Origin: Ricinus communis
Taxonomy: Eukaryota; Streptophyta; Magnoliopsida; Malpighiales; Euphorbiaceae
Assembly: GCF_019578655.1 (NCBI RefSeq)
Contig: NC_063258.1
Location: forward strand, 30,446,802 to 30,510,801
Reading direction: 5' to 3'
DNA length: 64,000 nucleotides
Below the pieces are notes generated by a model that saw nothing but the letters and a program-made list of their open reading frames with translations, searched no databases and had not been told where the DNA came from. Numbering within the stretch: position 1 is the first letter of the stretch; the number at the start of each line of letters is the position of its first letter. This document shows positions 36,401 to 47,829 of the stretch, piece by piece. The translations under genes were made by a program, and so were the position numbers.

Positions 36401-37980
36401 CTGGCTCTTTCAGCATTACAATCACCAACTAACAGACTTTCACTGGATAAGGGATTTGGCCCTTTATCTTCAGTAGATCCCATAACAATATTCTTATGAG
36501 AAGGGAAATGCATAGTTAACCTGACATCCCCCAATGTAAAATCCTTTTTAGCCCTCTTCTCAGAACCACAGCTATTCAATGGAAGTAAAATTTCGAGAAG
36601 GGAATCAACCAGAGCAAGCCATGAAGCTTCGGGCAGGAACAATTCTATCTTCTGATTCAACTTTTTACAGGAAACACCCTCATCAATATTTACATCAGTT
36701 GCTTTTCTCTTATCAAGAAATTTGAGCCTCACATGTTTAGGTTCCAGTTTATCGATTCCTCTAGGAGCAAATGGAACTAGCTCAGACTCTTCAATAATAT
36801 TTTTGACATATGAAGCACGAGAATGTGAAGGCCAATGCCTCAAAATCAACTCTGCCACGGAGAGGCAGGCAACCTCATCACGAATGGCAATAAGAACTTC
36901 CAATAGTTTCTCCATGCAATTCCCTGTATGCATCATACAGGGGGAAGATATAGTTGTCTATGTCATGAAAATGAGATAAAGCTTTCCAACGGATGGCTTG
37001 CAACAGGGACAATATAACAAAAAACAAGCATCAAATAAAGTGGCAGAATACAAAGTGCATCCGTGTGTGTATAATATTTGAATACAGTAGAAAAAATTGC
37101 TTACAATTGTTAGGGCTGCATAAAAGCCCTTGCTCAAATGCCCAGCGCGAAATACTAAGCAAACCCATTGAGCATGATAATGTTCCTAGCTGATTCCAGA
37201 CAACCGAATCTTTGCTATCTATCTCTACAGCTTGAAGATAACAATTAAGGGCATTCTCATAGTGAGTTGAACCTTGTTCGAGAAAAACAGCAGCAAGATT
37301 CTTCAGGGCCAGAAATCTAGCACCCAAAAGAGAAAAAGAAAAAACAATTGCATGATCTAAACTTCACAAATAGCACCTCCATAATAAATTTTGAATGTAC
37401 ATCAATTCACAGTAATAACTACACAATTAAGGCAGTGAGAATAGAAATGCAAACCTTAGCTGCTGTAGATGATCATCGCTTGCATTATTATCCACCTAAT
37501 ATAACAATAAAAAATAAACAAATAAACAAAAATAAAATTAAACTAAATTAATGACAGCTAAAATAAACAGAAGAATACCTGAGAATTTGAAATAAGAGGA
37601 TCTTTTAACACAGATTCTAATAATTGGCGTGCTTTATCATATTCTTTGGCTTGCAATTTTAAAAGTCCTTCGTGATAAGATTGAGTAAGGTGAAATTCCT
37701 AAAAGAAAATATAACATAAAAATAATGGCATAAACAGTAAATAAGAAAAAAGAAAAAGCCTAAATTAATAGAAATAAGAAGAAAAGAAAAAGAACATCGT
37801 GCCTGAGCTTCCTTTGTAGGAGCTAAGGGTTCCCATTGTTGTCTAGAGTCTGTATCGTTAATGGCTGAGATTGAAAACTAACCACAACGAAAACAAGAGA
37901 ATTCAGTTCAATTTTTAGCTTGAAACGCACAAATTTTTCGATAAAAGGAACTAAAAATCACACTCACCATTCTTCAGTGT
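27455..37980 (-). CDS. CABIN1: CABIN1/HIR3-like TPR protein, putative HIRA histone-chaperone complex subunit
   Basis: Nineteen minus-strand coding exons close in phase to about 1985 residues: 37980-37978, 37877-37803, 37698-37579, 37495-37455, 37316-37105, 36923-35044, 34793-34581, 34473-33808, 33693-33458, 33347-33137, 33008-32853, 31958-31801, 31718-31526, 31239-30845, 30378-30198, 29747-29527, 28914-28251, 27994-27916, 27708-27455. TPR-like helices occur near the N-terminus (about 27-145, e.g. [18 protein letters not shown]) and after 1000 ([16 protein letters not shown]). A long acidic Ser/Glu-rich stretch lies at about 910-985. Family knowledge: plant CABIN1 works with HIRA and UBN in histone H3.3 deposition in the nucleus. 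Exon 1 encodes only the initiator Met. Introns 2 and 10 use GC donors. Intron 8 (33694-33807) is open in frame. Exon 13 has an alternative in-frame acceptor at 31751. Identity is confident; some intron edges rest on remembered orthologues. Confidence 0.88.
33770..33792 (-). repeat. (GA/TC)n microsatellite inside CABIN1 intron 8
   Basis: A GA run on the plus strand, with adjoining GTGT-type sequence, lies inside an intron that stays open in frame. On the coding strand it would read as Ser-Leu repeats. Confidence 0.8.
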
Positions 37981-38154
37981 CTTGGATTAGGGTTTTGACT
38001 CTTCCAGTTATCGATTTTTGAGTGTCAGCTAGGCATTCAGATTTTAGGCGGGTTTCCTTAGCTTTGAGCTATTTATTTCTTTTATTTTTTGAATTGAGGA
38101 TTTTTGTGTTAGTTGTAGTTGTACACTGGAACCGGTAATTATACCTGGATGCAG

Positions 38155-38168
38155 AAACGACGTCGTTT
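38155..38168. promoter_or_regulatory. Palindrome AAACGACGTCGTTT in the CABIN1 promoter
   Basis: A perfect 14-bp palindrome centred on ACGT sits about 175 bp upstream of the CABIN1 ATG. A partial copy (GATGTCGTTTT) lies at about 52983-52996 upstream of the PFK gene. A bZIP-type site is plausible; the factor is unknown. Confidence 0.4.
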
Positions 38169-40201
38169 TTAAGGGCGTCCTGGTTCGTTCCCCTCGCTGA
38201 ATATACTGCGGCGTACGGAATTTGCCTTAACATTGGCGCTCAGGAATCAGGATAACTGGAACCAATTCTATTTGGTTGCATTGGATGGCTTAATTTTTTG
38301 CGGTTGTAACAATGCATCTCATGTTGTACCTTTGCAACAGGACAGCGAGGATCCTTCTTGTTAAGAAAATCATTGGATCGAATAGAATTCAGCCTGCGTC
38401 TAATATTATATTATGACGTTATACGCTCAGTATATAGAAATAACGGCAAAGCCTATATTTTCATTGATATACTTATCCCGTTTATTTTATTTAATTCATA
38501 TTTGTCTATTGCGTCCTAAGCAGTTTCTATACTTTCATTCTCTGATTTCATTGGTCCTTAATCGAACGCATGTGCAGAAATCTTGAAGATTGTAGGTAAA
38601 AGAACTAACATGTCACCTCAAAGATGGATAGTGACATAGAAACGAGCATGAGGATAAAACCCGAGTTGTAGCTAAAAGAATCCTAAATTTCAAACAATAA
38701 ATTTAAGTTGAAAGGAAGCCATAGAAGAACGATTACATGGAAAAGAAAACCCAAAAACGGCAGGCGAAATGGGGAAGAAAATGAACTGATGTTGGAACCT
38801 CAAAACCCGACAAAGAGATTCCTCATATGCAGCTAGTGGACGAAGAGGAAAAGAACAAAATTACTGTAGGTGAGAATAGGATACAGCAACCCTAAGAAGA
38901 ATTAGGGTTTGAATAAAGAGAAAGGGGTGAATTGGATTTACCCCTCTTGCATTATATCAAAGTGATGTAACTATTTGTTTTAGTAAAGATTAAGACTGCA
39001 TTGTATTTAACTATCCCATTTAGCATCCAACACGTTATTCTCTTATAAACAAATATAAGAATATGTTTCTCACATTGCCTAAATTTTTATTCGGTTAAAA
39101 ATGAAAAGTAATTGAAAAATACAAATACAAAAACTAGACGAATAGGGATCAAACTCAATAAGTGAAAGAAAATGAAAATATGTGTTTTGCCTAAAATAAC
39201 TCTCTCTCTTTTCTTTTTTTCTTTTTTTCTTTTTTCTATTTTAAACTGTACATAAAGAATTTGTTAAGTAGACTTTTTCTTTTTCTTTTTTCATTTAAAA
39301 CACTATATAGAGAAATTGCTACATACATTTATTTTATTTTATCATGCCAATTGTTAATAAAATTAATTATATACATTACTATTATTATATACTAATTTAT
39401 ATTAATTTATACCAAAATAGATGAATTCTCTTAGATATTTTTCATATAAATATTTATAATCTCTTCTATTTTAACTTTTTATTTGATCTATGATATTTTA
39501 TAAAATTAATATCATTTTAATTTTCAATCAAGATTTTTAAATTTCCTCAGATTCGGCTTAAAGCCATTATTAGTATATAATATCTAATATAATAATTAAT
39601 ATCATTTTAGTTCTAATAATTTATTAATATATTTTGATATTAAATTAGTAAAGTGTATACGGTAATAAAATATTTTTTTCATTTTCCAGAAATTTCTATT
39701 TGTTATTTAATTTGATAAATGGCATTTAATAATTATAAAACTTATTTGTATAATTCTAACTTATATAATAAAAATTATTTATAGATTCACCAAGTAATTT
39801 AGATTAATGAAAAAAATATTAATTAAAATAATATCAATTAATTATTTATAATTAAAGAGTAAATTTGCTAATAATAGCACCACCAGAGTAATATTCTAGT
39901 GGCTAAATTAATCAATTATGTATTGGCCAACATAATACATTACTTTTACTTACTACGACATTCTATTTTAACTTGTATATAATTATGAATAAAGTTATTG
40001 ATTATCTAAGTTATAGAAAATATTAAAAATTAATTTAGATAATAGTGATTAATTATCCATAATTAAAATGTATAAAATTTATACCATAGCAAGGCCACTG
40101 GTTGTAACCTTAATCGAGAATATAGCCAACGAAGCATCATATTCATACTGAAGTGTCCACAAAGCTCGACATCCCTCTCTCAGCGTCTCTTGCTTGTTAT
40201 A

Positions 40202-40297
40202 ACAGACATCATCACCGGAATTTTGGGCTTCTTACAGATATCATCGCTGGAAATTTCGGCCTGTCGCTATTTATTACAGATATCGTCACGGGAATTT
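40202..40297 (+). repeat. Three degenerate copies of an ACAGAYATCRTC motif
   Basis: Copies start at 40202, 40234 and 40276, each with ACAGA(C/T)ATC(A/G)TC followed by a GGAA-containing end. Spacing is 32 and 42 bp. Origin unknown. Confidence 0.5.
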
Positions 40298-40787
40298 GAG
40301 GAAGTTGAGCTGAATAGTTCTTCAAGCTCCCCTGCATCTCCACCACCGATTTATCAGTGCTGACAATGCTTGGATATCATTCAACTTCTCCAAGTACTTC
40401 TACCCATCTGACTACACTTGTTTCTTTCTTCTTCTTTTTTTTTCCCCTTTTTCTAGATAGTCTATATATTGCCGAGGAAAACTACCTGTTAATTTACTTA
40501 ACCTATTCTTTAGTTACTGTTTGCCCACATATGGGATGTCATACCAATCAGGTCCATCTAACTGAGTGACTTTTCATTTGATTCAGTATCAAGATTACCC
40601 GAAACTAAAAGATTTTATTAACCGAAAATCATCCTCAAAATATCAGAAACAACCACATCCACAAAAGAAACAAAAATGAAAAAAGCAAATACATAATGTG
40701 ATCAAGAACATGCACCAAAACAGAACAAAACTAACAGCACATAAGTTATAGTTATAAGAGAACAAAGAAAAGCTACATCAGAGTTGA

Positions 40788-41234
40788 TTAAGATGCTCGA
40801 GTTTGAGTAGCTTCTTGTGCTTTTTGCTGAACATACTGTCCATATTCTTTAGCTCTCTCCTTCATATCATGAGCCTTTCTAGCTATCTGTCCTCTTGCAT
40901 AGTCCAACTTATCAGCACCTGGCGGATGCTTCCCTGTCAAGTACTTGTACATCCAAGTTAAAGACATTATCGCCGCCAACCCACACCCGCCAGAGAAAAA
41001 GAACCCCGAGCAAACCAAGAATACAACTATTGCAGCAGGGACCATAATGGGACCAGAAAGAACCAACAGAGGAGTGGCCATAACCAAGGTGATCACTGTC
41101 CCGGTTAAGATCAAACCGGATAGAAACAAGCAAGCAACACCTACCGTGGCTGCGGTTAGGAACTTGACCACAAGATGAGAGGGTGCTGCTGTACCAGGGG
41201 TCATCTGGTGCAGAGATCTTGGTTGATCAGACAT
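40788..41234 (-). CDS. Oleosin (oil-body structural protein)
   Basis: Oleosins coat seed oil bodies, with a hydrophobic hairpin inserted into the triacylglycerol core. This intronless frame encodes 148 residues. A short polar N-terminus (1-20) is followed by a hydrophobic stretch of about 70 residues (21-93). The proline knot has P55, P62 and P66 in the PX5(S)PX3P pattern, with Gly in place of the usual Ser before P62. The amphipathic C-terminus (about 95-148) is rich in Lys, Glu and Gln and ends in QTRAS. The frame stays open upstream to an ATG at 41486, but a TATA-like site (41328-41338) and seed elements lie inside that extension, so I chose the MSDQPRS start. Length fits small oleosins. 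Confidence 0.93.
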   Translation of the reverse strand: MSDQPRSLHQMTPGTAAPSHLVVKFLTAATVGVACLFLSGLILTGTVITLVMATPLLVLSGPIMVPAAIVVFLVCSGFFFSGGCGLAAIMSLTWMYKYLTGKHPPGADKLDYARGQIARKAHDMKERAKEYGQYVQQKAQEATQTRAS

Positions 41235-41327
41235 GTTGAACGGCGTGTGGTAATAATAAGCAGAAAAGGAGAGGATTTGTTCTTGGAGAACAATGGAGGC
41301 GAGTGCATAAGGGCGTGAGTACGGGAA

Positions 41328-41338
41328 GTGATATAGTG
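41328..41338 (-). promoter_or_regulatory. TATA box of the oleosin gene
   Basis: The minus strand reads CACTATATCAC about 95 bp upstream of the chosen ATG, giving a 5' UTR of about 65 nt. Position and sequence are typical; not experimentally known. Confidence 0.55.
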
Positions 41339-41441
41339 GGGAGTGATCTTCTCGAAATGTGTACAAAATAAGAAAGGTTTGTATATGAGATGTGGACGCG
41401 AGGAAATGGCATACTGCGCAGTGCAATGCGTTGGATGGCTT

Positions 41442-41447
41442 TGCATG
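41442..41447 (-). promoter_or_regulatory. RY (CATGCA) seed element upstream of the oleosin gene
   Basis: CATGCA on the minus strand lies about 105 bp upstream of the TATA box. RY elements bind B3 factors (ABI3/FUS3/LEC2) in seed-storage promoters. A second TGCATGC cluster is at about 41645-41651. Confidence 0.5.
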
Positions 41448-41457
41448 GTTAAGAGTT

Positions 41458-41464
41458 GACACGT
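41458..41464 (-). promoter_or_regulatory. ABRE-like ACGTGTC upstream of the oleosin gene
   Basis: The minus strand reads ACGTGTC 11 bp beyond the RY element. The RY plus ABRE pair is the usual arrangement in ABA-regulated seed promoters, which fits an oleosin. Confidence 0.5.
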
Positions 41465-41702
41465 ACGCTCCAGATGGGATGACCATAACAGATATGTCTT
41501 ATCAATTACTGTCATATATTAGTAATCGAATGTATATCTTAATATCGAAGGAAAACCATTTCTTGGAAATCCAAAAGAAAAGATTTATTTCATGGTTCAA
41601 AATCTTATGGGTCTTATCTGACCTGATCTTGAAAAGGAAGTGAATGCATGCGTATATATATGTTTTAATTGAGAGAAATCCAATGGAATAGAGGCCCAAT
41701 AA

Positions 41703-42600
41703 GTGCAAAAAGATAAAGAATAATTCTTTAAATTTTTAGCTGAATTTTAATTAAATTTTTAAATTAACATAATTAAGATTTTAAATAAATAATACAAACT
41801 AATTAAGTCTTTTTTATGTAATTCTATTATTATTACCAAGTAATAAAATAATTATTACCATTAGCTATTTTAATAAAATATAAATAATCTCTTTAATTTT
41901 AGCTAAATTTTCATTAAAATTTTAAACTTTAAATTAGCATAATTAAACTTTAAAATTTAAATAATATTGAACAATTAAGTTTCTGTATATAATTTCGGTA
42001 CTACTACCTTAACTATTTTTATTAATAATGATTCATATAAAATGACACATCTAGATTATTAATTTTATTTTTTTATATTTCTAAAAAATAATACAAAATT
42101 AAAAGATAATGCAAAATTAAAATTATTATTTAAATAAAAAATATACAACCTACATTTCTACATCTAAGTTTTATCTTAATCTTTTTATTTTTCATATCTA
42201 GATTTTATCTTTTTTTAGTTTAAATATTTTTTTAATATTTATATTATTTTTTAAAAATATAAAAAATAGAATTTATAATCTAAGTGTCTTATGGTATTGG
42301 TTGTCATTTTATGTGGTCATTATCAATAAAAATAATTAACGGTGGTAGTAATGAAATTGTATATAGGGATTTAATTATGCTATATTATTAGATTTAAGGA
42401 TTTAATTGTTCTAATTTAAGTTTTAATAGTTGAATTGAAATTTTACCAAAATTTAAAGAGCTATATGTACCTTTGCATAAAATGGTTTAATTATTTTATA
42501 TTATTTAATTAAATGGACTTAATTGTTTCAACCTAAAATTTAAGAGTTTAATTGAAATTCGGCCAAACATTTAAAAGATTATCCGTATCTTTTTACCCTC
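41703..42600. mobile_element. Large fold-back (inverted-repeat) element, MITE-like
   Basis: Nearly the whole segment is two imperfect inverted arms. Left 41990-42060 (TATATAATTTCGGTACTACTACC... ATGACAC) pairs with the complement of right 42290-42365. The outer ends GTGCAAAAAGATAAAG (left) and GAGGGTAAAAAGATACGG (complement of right) also match. Each arm holds two similar AT-rich units built on a TTTAATTTTAGCTAAATTTT-like phrase. Both sides are flanked by AATAA, a possible target-site duplication, though in such AT-rich DNA this may be chance. No transposase is seen. Superfamily not assigned. Confidence 0.65.
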
Positions 42601-45193
42601 AATAAAATATTTATTCAATAAATTATTTATATAATTAGAATTATTTATTAAATTGATTTAAATTAAAATTGAGTTTAATAATTTTATGGAGTCGAAATTG
42701 AATCTAATAGAGTGTAGTTCATTAAATTGTGAATTTATTTGTTAATTAGCTTATGAGTTCGAGTCTATAAAGGGTTTATGATTTGTTTTATGATTAAATT
42801 TGTTTATAATTAATTTTAAAAGAGTGTTAAGGACTTTCTGTTTATTATATTTTTTATAAATAAGACATGTCATATTTCATAATCAATTTTAATTTATTAA
42901 AAAAGACAAATAAATATTATATTTTTGTATATACTCTTATAAATTTAGGATCTTTTTATTTTGAAATATTATATTTTATTAATTTATTTTATATTTTTTC
43001 ACTTTTTTAATCTATCTTTAATTTTTTTCATTTATTTTATTAGTACGGTTATTTTTTAAATAAAATATTTCATGATTCTATAGACATAAAAATAATTGTA
43101 AATATATTAAAAGTATAATTTATAATTTAAAATCTTTTTGATATAATTCTTTAATCAATTAAAAATGTAATTTCTGTAAAAACTTGAGCTTCAATCTTTT
43201 GAACAGTCATTTTATAATAATAATAAATATTCTATTGTTAATAAAATAAAATATCTTTTAATTAACAAATCTATTTAGAGATATTAATAAAGTGCTGAAA
43301 TAAATATAAAAACTAGATAATAATATTAAGTTTGTATGATAGAATAAAGTAAGAAAATTTTAATATTTTAAGAGTATTACAAAAATGCTATTATTATTAT
43401 TATTATTCACTTTAATTACGGATAAAAGATAAAAAGAAGATGCTTAGCATTCCTTTTAATTATTATTATTAGTAGTATTATATACATACATTTTTTATCC
43501 AATTTTAATAGATTATGTTTTCTTTTTAATCTATCAATAAATATGGATCAGTTTTTTTCTTAATTGTTAATTTAATGATTAAACTTTTAAAATATTTTTT
43601 AATTAGTTAGTAATTAACATTGAAATAAATAATTAATTTTTATTTCCTTAATTTTAAAATAAAAAATTATTATATAAACATTTTTAAATTCTAGTGTAAA
43701 TAGGTTCTTATTTGAAACTTAATAATTATGATATTCATCCTTACTCAGTTGAAGAGTTTATCAATATTTAGATTATTATATAATTTTAAATAAATAATAA
43801 TAATAATATAATCTAAAAATAATTTTTTAAAATTAAAATTAATATTAATAATAATAATAAATACTAAAAACATTTAAAACAATTGAACTTTTCTTTATAT
43901 ATAAGTATAATCACTAAATATTAAAATGGAAATAAAAACCACATATGCCCTAACGCATTAAAAGAGAAGCACAGATATTAAGTAAAAGCGTCTAAGTATA
44001 AGGTTTTTTGGTCAATTTATTTTTTACAACATAAATTTTACTTTTACTATATAATATTTTATTTCTTCTCCTTTTATTTTTATTTTGGAATAATTATATA
44101 TTTTTTATGTTTAAATTTATCAAAGAATGACAATCGAGTAGTTGAATTTTTAAAATGAATAATTAAGTATGACAATCTATAAAAAAATAACAAGTTTAGT
44201 ATTTTTAACAGGTCATACATTATAAATACTGGTGCAAATTTTTTTTTAATGTCAGATGAGATGAAAAATAAGAAATATATGGTAAAAATATGTTTTAAAT
44301 AAAATAATTAATTTATTCATCATAGTATTTTTACTAAGTCATTAAAATTTTACAGCGCAATAAATATTAAGATTTATAAATTAAGAATTAAAATGATTAT
44401 AACTATTAAATTGAGGATTAATAGAAGTTAGAGAACGAAAGCTATATAAAATAAAATTTACTCTAAGGCTGTATCACTCATAAATATATTTTAATTTTTG
44501 ACGTGTTTAATAATTTTTGCTCTCTTATCTGCATCTGTAAAAATTAAAAATAAAAATAAAAATGAAAGTCACATGCTAAACACACCACTTTATTATTATT
44601 TTACTAGTTGTCACGCTCAATTATTAGTTTTAAGAAGAGTTTAACAAATAAAGTATAGAAAATATTAAATAAAAAAATTTAATGAAAGAAAGAGTAGTAG
44701 TAGTCCATTAGTAAGTGTGTAATACAAAACAATATCAAACTTACTAGTTAATAACAATCAACAACAGAGAAAGATAATGAGTTAAGGTTGGTAATTATTC
44801 TCAAATTATAAAGTAGAATCCTCCAATTTCGTAGCACATCGGGGAGCTTAAATAGAACGAAACTAAAATTGGCAATCATCCTCAAATCAAATAGTTAAAA
44901 TCCTCCAATCTCCTTGGATTTCACATTCTTAAGTAGTAATTAAATGGAAAAAGGAGAAAGGGAAAAGAAAAAAGAAATGTTGCACCAAATATTTATATCT
45001 GGAAACCCTAATGAGGCTGGGCTACCCAAAGAGGATTTTTTGGTGCTAATTGGTGTCTCATTCCAGGAGTGGACCGCCAAAAAATACTAAATCAAATACA
45101 GTTGATATTTAAAAGAAAAGTTAATAGCCGAAAATTGGAAAGCCCATAATTAACAGTTAAAAGAAGGCCTACCAACTGAAATCAGTGACCCAC

Positions 45194-45212
45194 CACGTGT
45201 CACAACCACGTG
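45194..45212. promoter_or_regulatory. Paired G-boxes in the Aurora kinase promoter
   Basis: CACGTG occurs at 45194-45199 and 45207-45212, the second followed by ACGTT. A third lies in a 12-bp palindrome GGCCACGTGGCC at 45330-45341. Three G-boxes within 150 bp suggest bZIP/bHLH control. Confidence 0.4.
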
Positions 45213-45355
45213 ACGTTGAGCGATCTTAAGACACTGAACCGAAGACGCTCCCCTTCTCTGTAAAGAAAAAAGAAAAAAGCCACCTCAAAAAGGACAAAAT
45301 TATTTTGAAAAAGAACTCGAGCGGGATTGGGCCACGTGGCCTACGCTACTAATTC

Positions 45356-45365
45356 GACCGTTGTG
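45356..45365 (-). promoter_or_regulatory. MSA-like mitotic element in the Aurora kinase promoter
   Basis: The minus strand matches the mitosis-specific activator consensus YCYAACGGYY at 9 of 10 bases, including the full AACGG core, about 130 bp before the ATG. MSA sites bind three-repeat MYB factors that drive G2/M genes, which fits an Aurora kinase. Confidence 0.45.
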
Positions 45366-45449
45366 AAAGCGTTTATTGATTGAAACCAAACCAGGATTTC
45401 CCATTCTTATTCCTTTCCTTCTTTGTCTCTCCTCATCTTCTCCACCAAA

Positions 45450-45464
45450 TCTCTCTCTCTCTCT
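45450..45464 (+). repeat. (CT)n tract in the Aurora kinase 5' leader
   Basis: A short CT run about 35-45 bp upstream of the ATG within a pyrimidine-rich leader. Confidence 0.7.
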
Positions 45465-45495
45465 AAATCTCTCTCTTCTTTACCGGTTCTATCTG

Positions 45496-47829
45496 ATGGC
45501 GATTGCTGCAGAGACCCAACCTCAAGACAAGGTATTATCTCTCTTTAGATTTTTGTTTGAAAAGAAATAATAAGAAAGGAGTTTCTTTTCTTGATTCTTT
45601 ACATGTATTTTCCTTTAATAAAGAAATCTGCAATTTTTAGGGGTTTCATGACTAATTTAGGTCCAGCTGAACATTGTAGGTCCAAATTTGCAATGGGTTT
45701 GTGGTTTCTTTGTTGTAATCTTTTATGTCTACAATAAAATCTTTAGGAATTAATGATGCGGGTGTGTATTTGGATTGGGTACACAGGCAAGTACAGAGGT
45801 GGCGGCGACGGAGAAAAGGAGATGGACACTTAATGATTTCGATATAGGGAAGCCACTTGGGCGAGGAAAGTTTGGACATGTCTATTTAGCAAGAGAGAAA
45901 AGGGTTAGTTGCTTCTTACAACACCCATTTCCTGTGCTAGTTTTTGATGTTTATGGTTATTTATTGCCGGTGCTTTTGAAATAATCAGTTTTCATTTATT
46001 GTCAAATGCATGCCCTTTTTCTTTAGTGTTCGATTGCCTTAGTTGAGTTGCTACAATATGCAACAACGTATGTCAGATCGTAGCATATATTCTTGGATTT
46101 AGCCAATGCCTTATTGAACAGCATTGATCGTGGATTTACCTGTATCCGAACTGAATATTTTAAAGTCTGCACTTGTCTAATTAATTGGATCTATGTGGGA
46201 ACAGAGCAATCATATTGTGGCTCTTAAGGTGCTCTTTAAGAGCCAGTTGCAACAGTCGCAAGTTGAACATCAGCTCCGACGCGAAGTTGAAATTCAAAGT
46301 CATCTTCGACATCCCAACATTTTGCGCCTTTATGGTTACTTTTATGATCAAGTATGTTTCTAGGATCCGTGTATATATTGCCAGTCTCTTAAAAACAATG
46401 AAAAGAAAAGTTCAATGCTTGGAAATGATATTGATGTGTCTTTCGTGAATACAATTACTACAGAAGCGGGTTTATCTGATACTGGAGTATGCAGCGAAGG
46501 GGGAACTCTACAAAGAACTGCAGAAGTGTAAATACTTTAGTGAAAGACGTGCTGCTACGGTGAGTTATTTTATACCAAAGCTCTCTTTGAACTTCAGTTT
46601 ACATTTTCAAACAGTGAAAGTACCTGATCTTGTTCTTTTTGTTTATTTAATTGCTGATTTAGAAACATGGCACTATTATGTCATTTGCCATGCTACTCAT
46701 GGTGTGATAGGAAGAGACAAGTGCTTATCTATATGGATGACTCGATTCTTCGTTTTTAACTTACAATTGAACTTGCTATGATTAAATACTGATTACAGCT
46801 TTCAATGTTCATATATGTTATGAATGTGGCAGTATGTGGCATCATTGGCTCGGGCCCTCATTTATTGCCATGGCAAGCATGTAATACACAGAGACATCAA
46901 ACCAGAGAACCTTTTGGTTGGTGCACAGGTGCTGGCAAATATCCTCCATAATATCTCACTTGTAGTTCAATAATGATAGAGTTGTTATGTGATTTTCTTT
47001 CTCTTTTATTAGGGAGAGCTCAAGATTGCAGATTTTGGTTGGTCAGTGCACACATTTAACCGAAGACGGACAATGTGTGGTACATTGGATTACCTGCCCC
47101 CTGAGATGGGTATGTAGATAAACTATTATTGTTGCTTTGATTTGCTTCTAACAGACCATCAGATTCATATTGACCATATGTTTTTGTTGATGGTGCAGTG
47201 GAAAGTGTAGAGCATGATGCTAGTGTTGATATCTGGAGTCTTGGGGTTTTGTGTTATGAGTTTTTATATGGTTCTCCTCCTTTTGAGGCCAAAGAACACT
47301 CAGACACTTACAGAAGGTGAGATGATGTCAATAGTAGACTAGGGTAAATATAGTGTGCAATTAAGCTACAAGTTTTCCTGCAAATGAGGCGGATGAATTT
47401 GCTCATAAACTATGAGTTTTGATGTAAATGAATGACTCGGGCTGCTGAATTTGCCTATCATAGAGGACTTTATTTTCTTGCAAATGCAATTGATAATTAG
47501 AGAGAAGGTAGAAATCTTATAATGGTTCTTTTTTAAGATTGCTGATGTGTTTGTGTATTGTCTATACAGGATTGTGCAAGTAGATCTTAAGTTCCCTCCA
47601 AAACCCATTGTTTCTTCTTCTGCCAAGGACCTTATTAGCCAGGTGAAATTCTTTTTAAAGTATCATATCCACAACAGCTTTAACAATATGATGTTTGAAT
47701 TTTATGATGTTTTTTCTTTTACGACAGATGCTTGTCAAGGATTCTTCACAGCGCCTGCCACTACACAAGCTACTTGAGCACCCCTGGATTGTTCAGAATG
47801 CGGATCCTTCTGGTCTCTATAGGGGTTAA
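45496..47829 (+). CDS. AUR1: Aurora kinase, plant alpha type (AUR1/AUR2-like)
   Basis: This mitotic Ser/Thr kinase acts on spindle microtubules and in cell-plate formation and phosphorylates histone H3. Nine exons close in phase: 45496-45531, 45787-45903, 46205-46351, 46464-46559, 46833-46928, 47013-47109, 47199-47316, 47570-47642, 47728-47829, giving 293 residues, close to Arabidopsis AUR1. Visible motifs: glycine loop [11 protein letters not shown] (37-47), VALK with the ATP lysine K59, catalytic loop HRDIKPEN (151-158), DFG (171-173), activation loop [11 protein letters not shown] with T184 as the expected phosphorylation site, and PPE (193-195). The N-terminus is short, as in plant alpha Auroras. 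The start [10 protein letters not shown] is the first ATG; the frame is open further upstream but without an ATG. It is convergent with the PFK gene. G-boxes and an MSA-like site lie upstream. Confidence 0.95.

Larger units (their letters stand above)
37981..40787. other. CABIN1 promoter and AT-rich spacer up to the oleosin gene
   Basis: Near the gene are the CABIN1 5' UTR and a 14-bp palindrome at 38155-38168. The rest is AT-rich with pyrimidine runs (about 39200-39290). A degenerate triplicated motif lies at 40202-40297. No coding region is supported. Confidence 0.6.
41235..45495. other. 4.2-kb AT-rich spacer between oleosin and Aurora kinase
   Basis: It contains the oleosin promoter at its left end, a 0.9-kb fold-back element (41703-42600), long AT-only tracts with AAT/ATT microsatellites (about 43387-43406 and 43795-43860), and the Aurora promoter from about 45150. 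No coding region is supported. Confidence 0.65.

Noticed and set aside
45376..45495. In-frame 40-codon extension upstream of the Aurora kinase start
   Set aside because: The open frame there starts at a TTG, not an ATG, and lies in the pyrimidine-rich leader. The [10 protein letters not shown] start matches plant Auroras.
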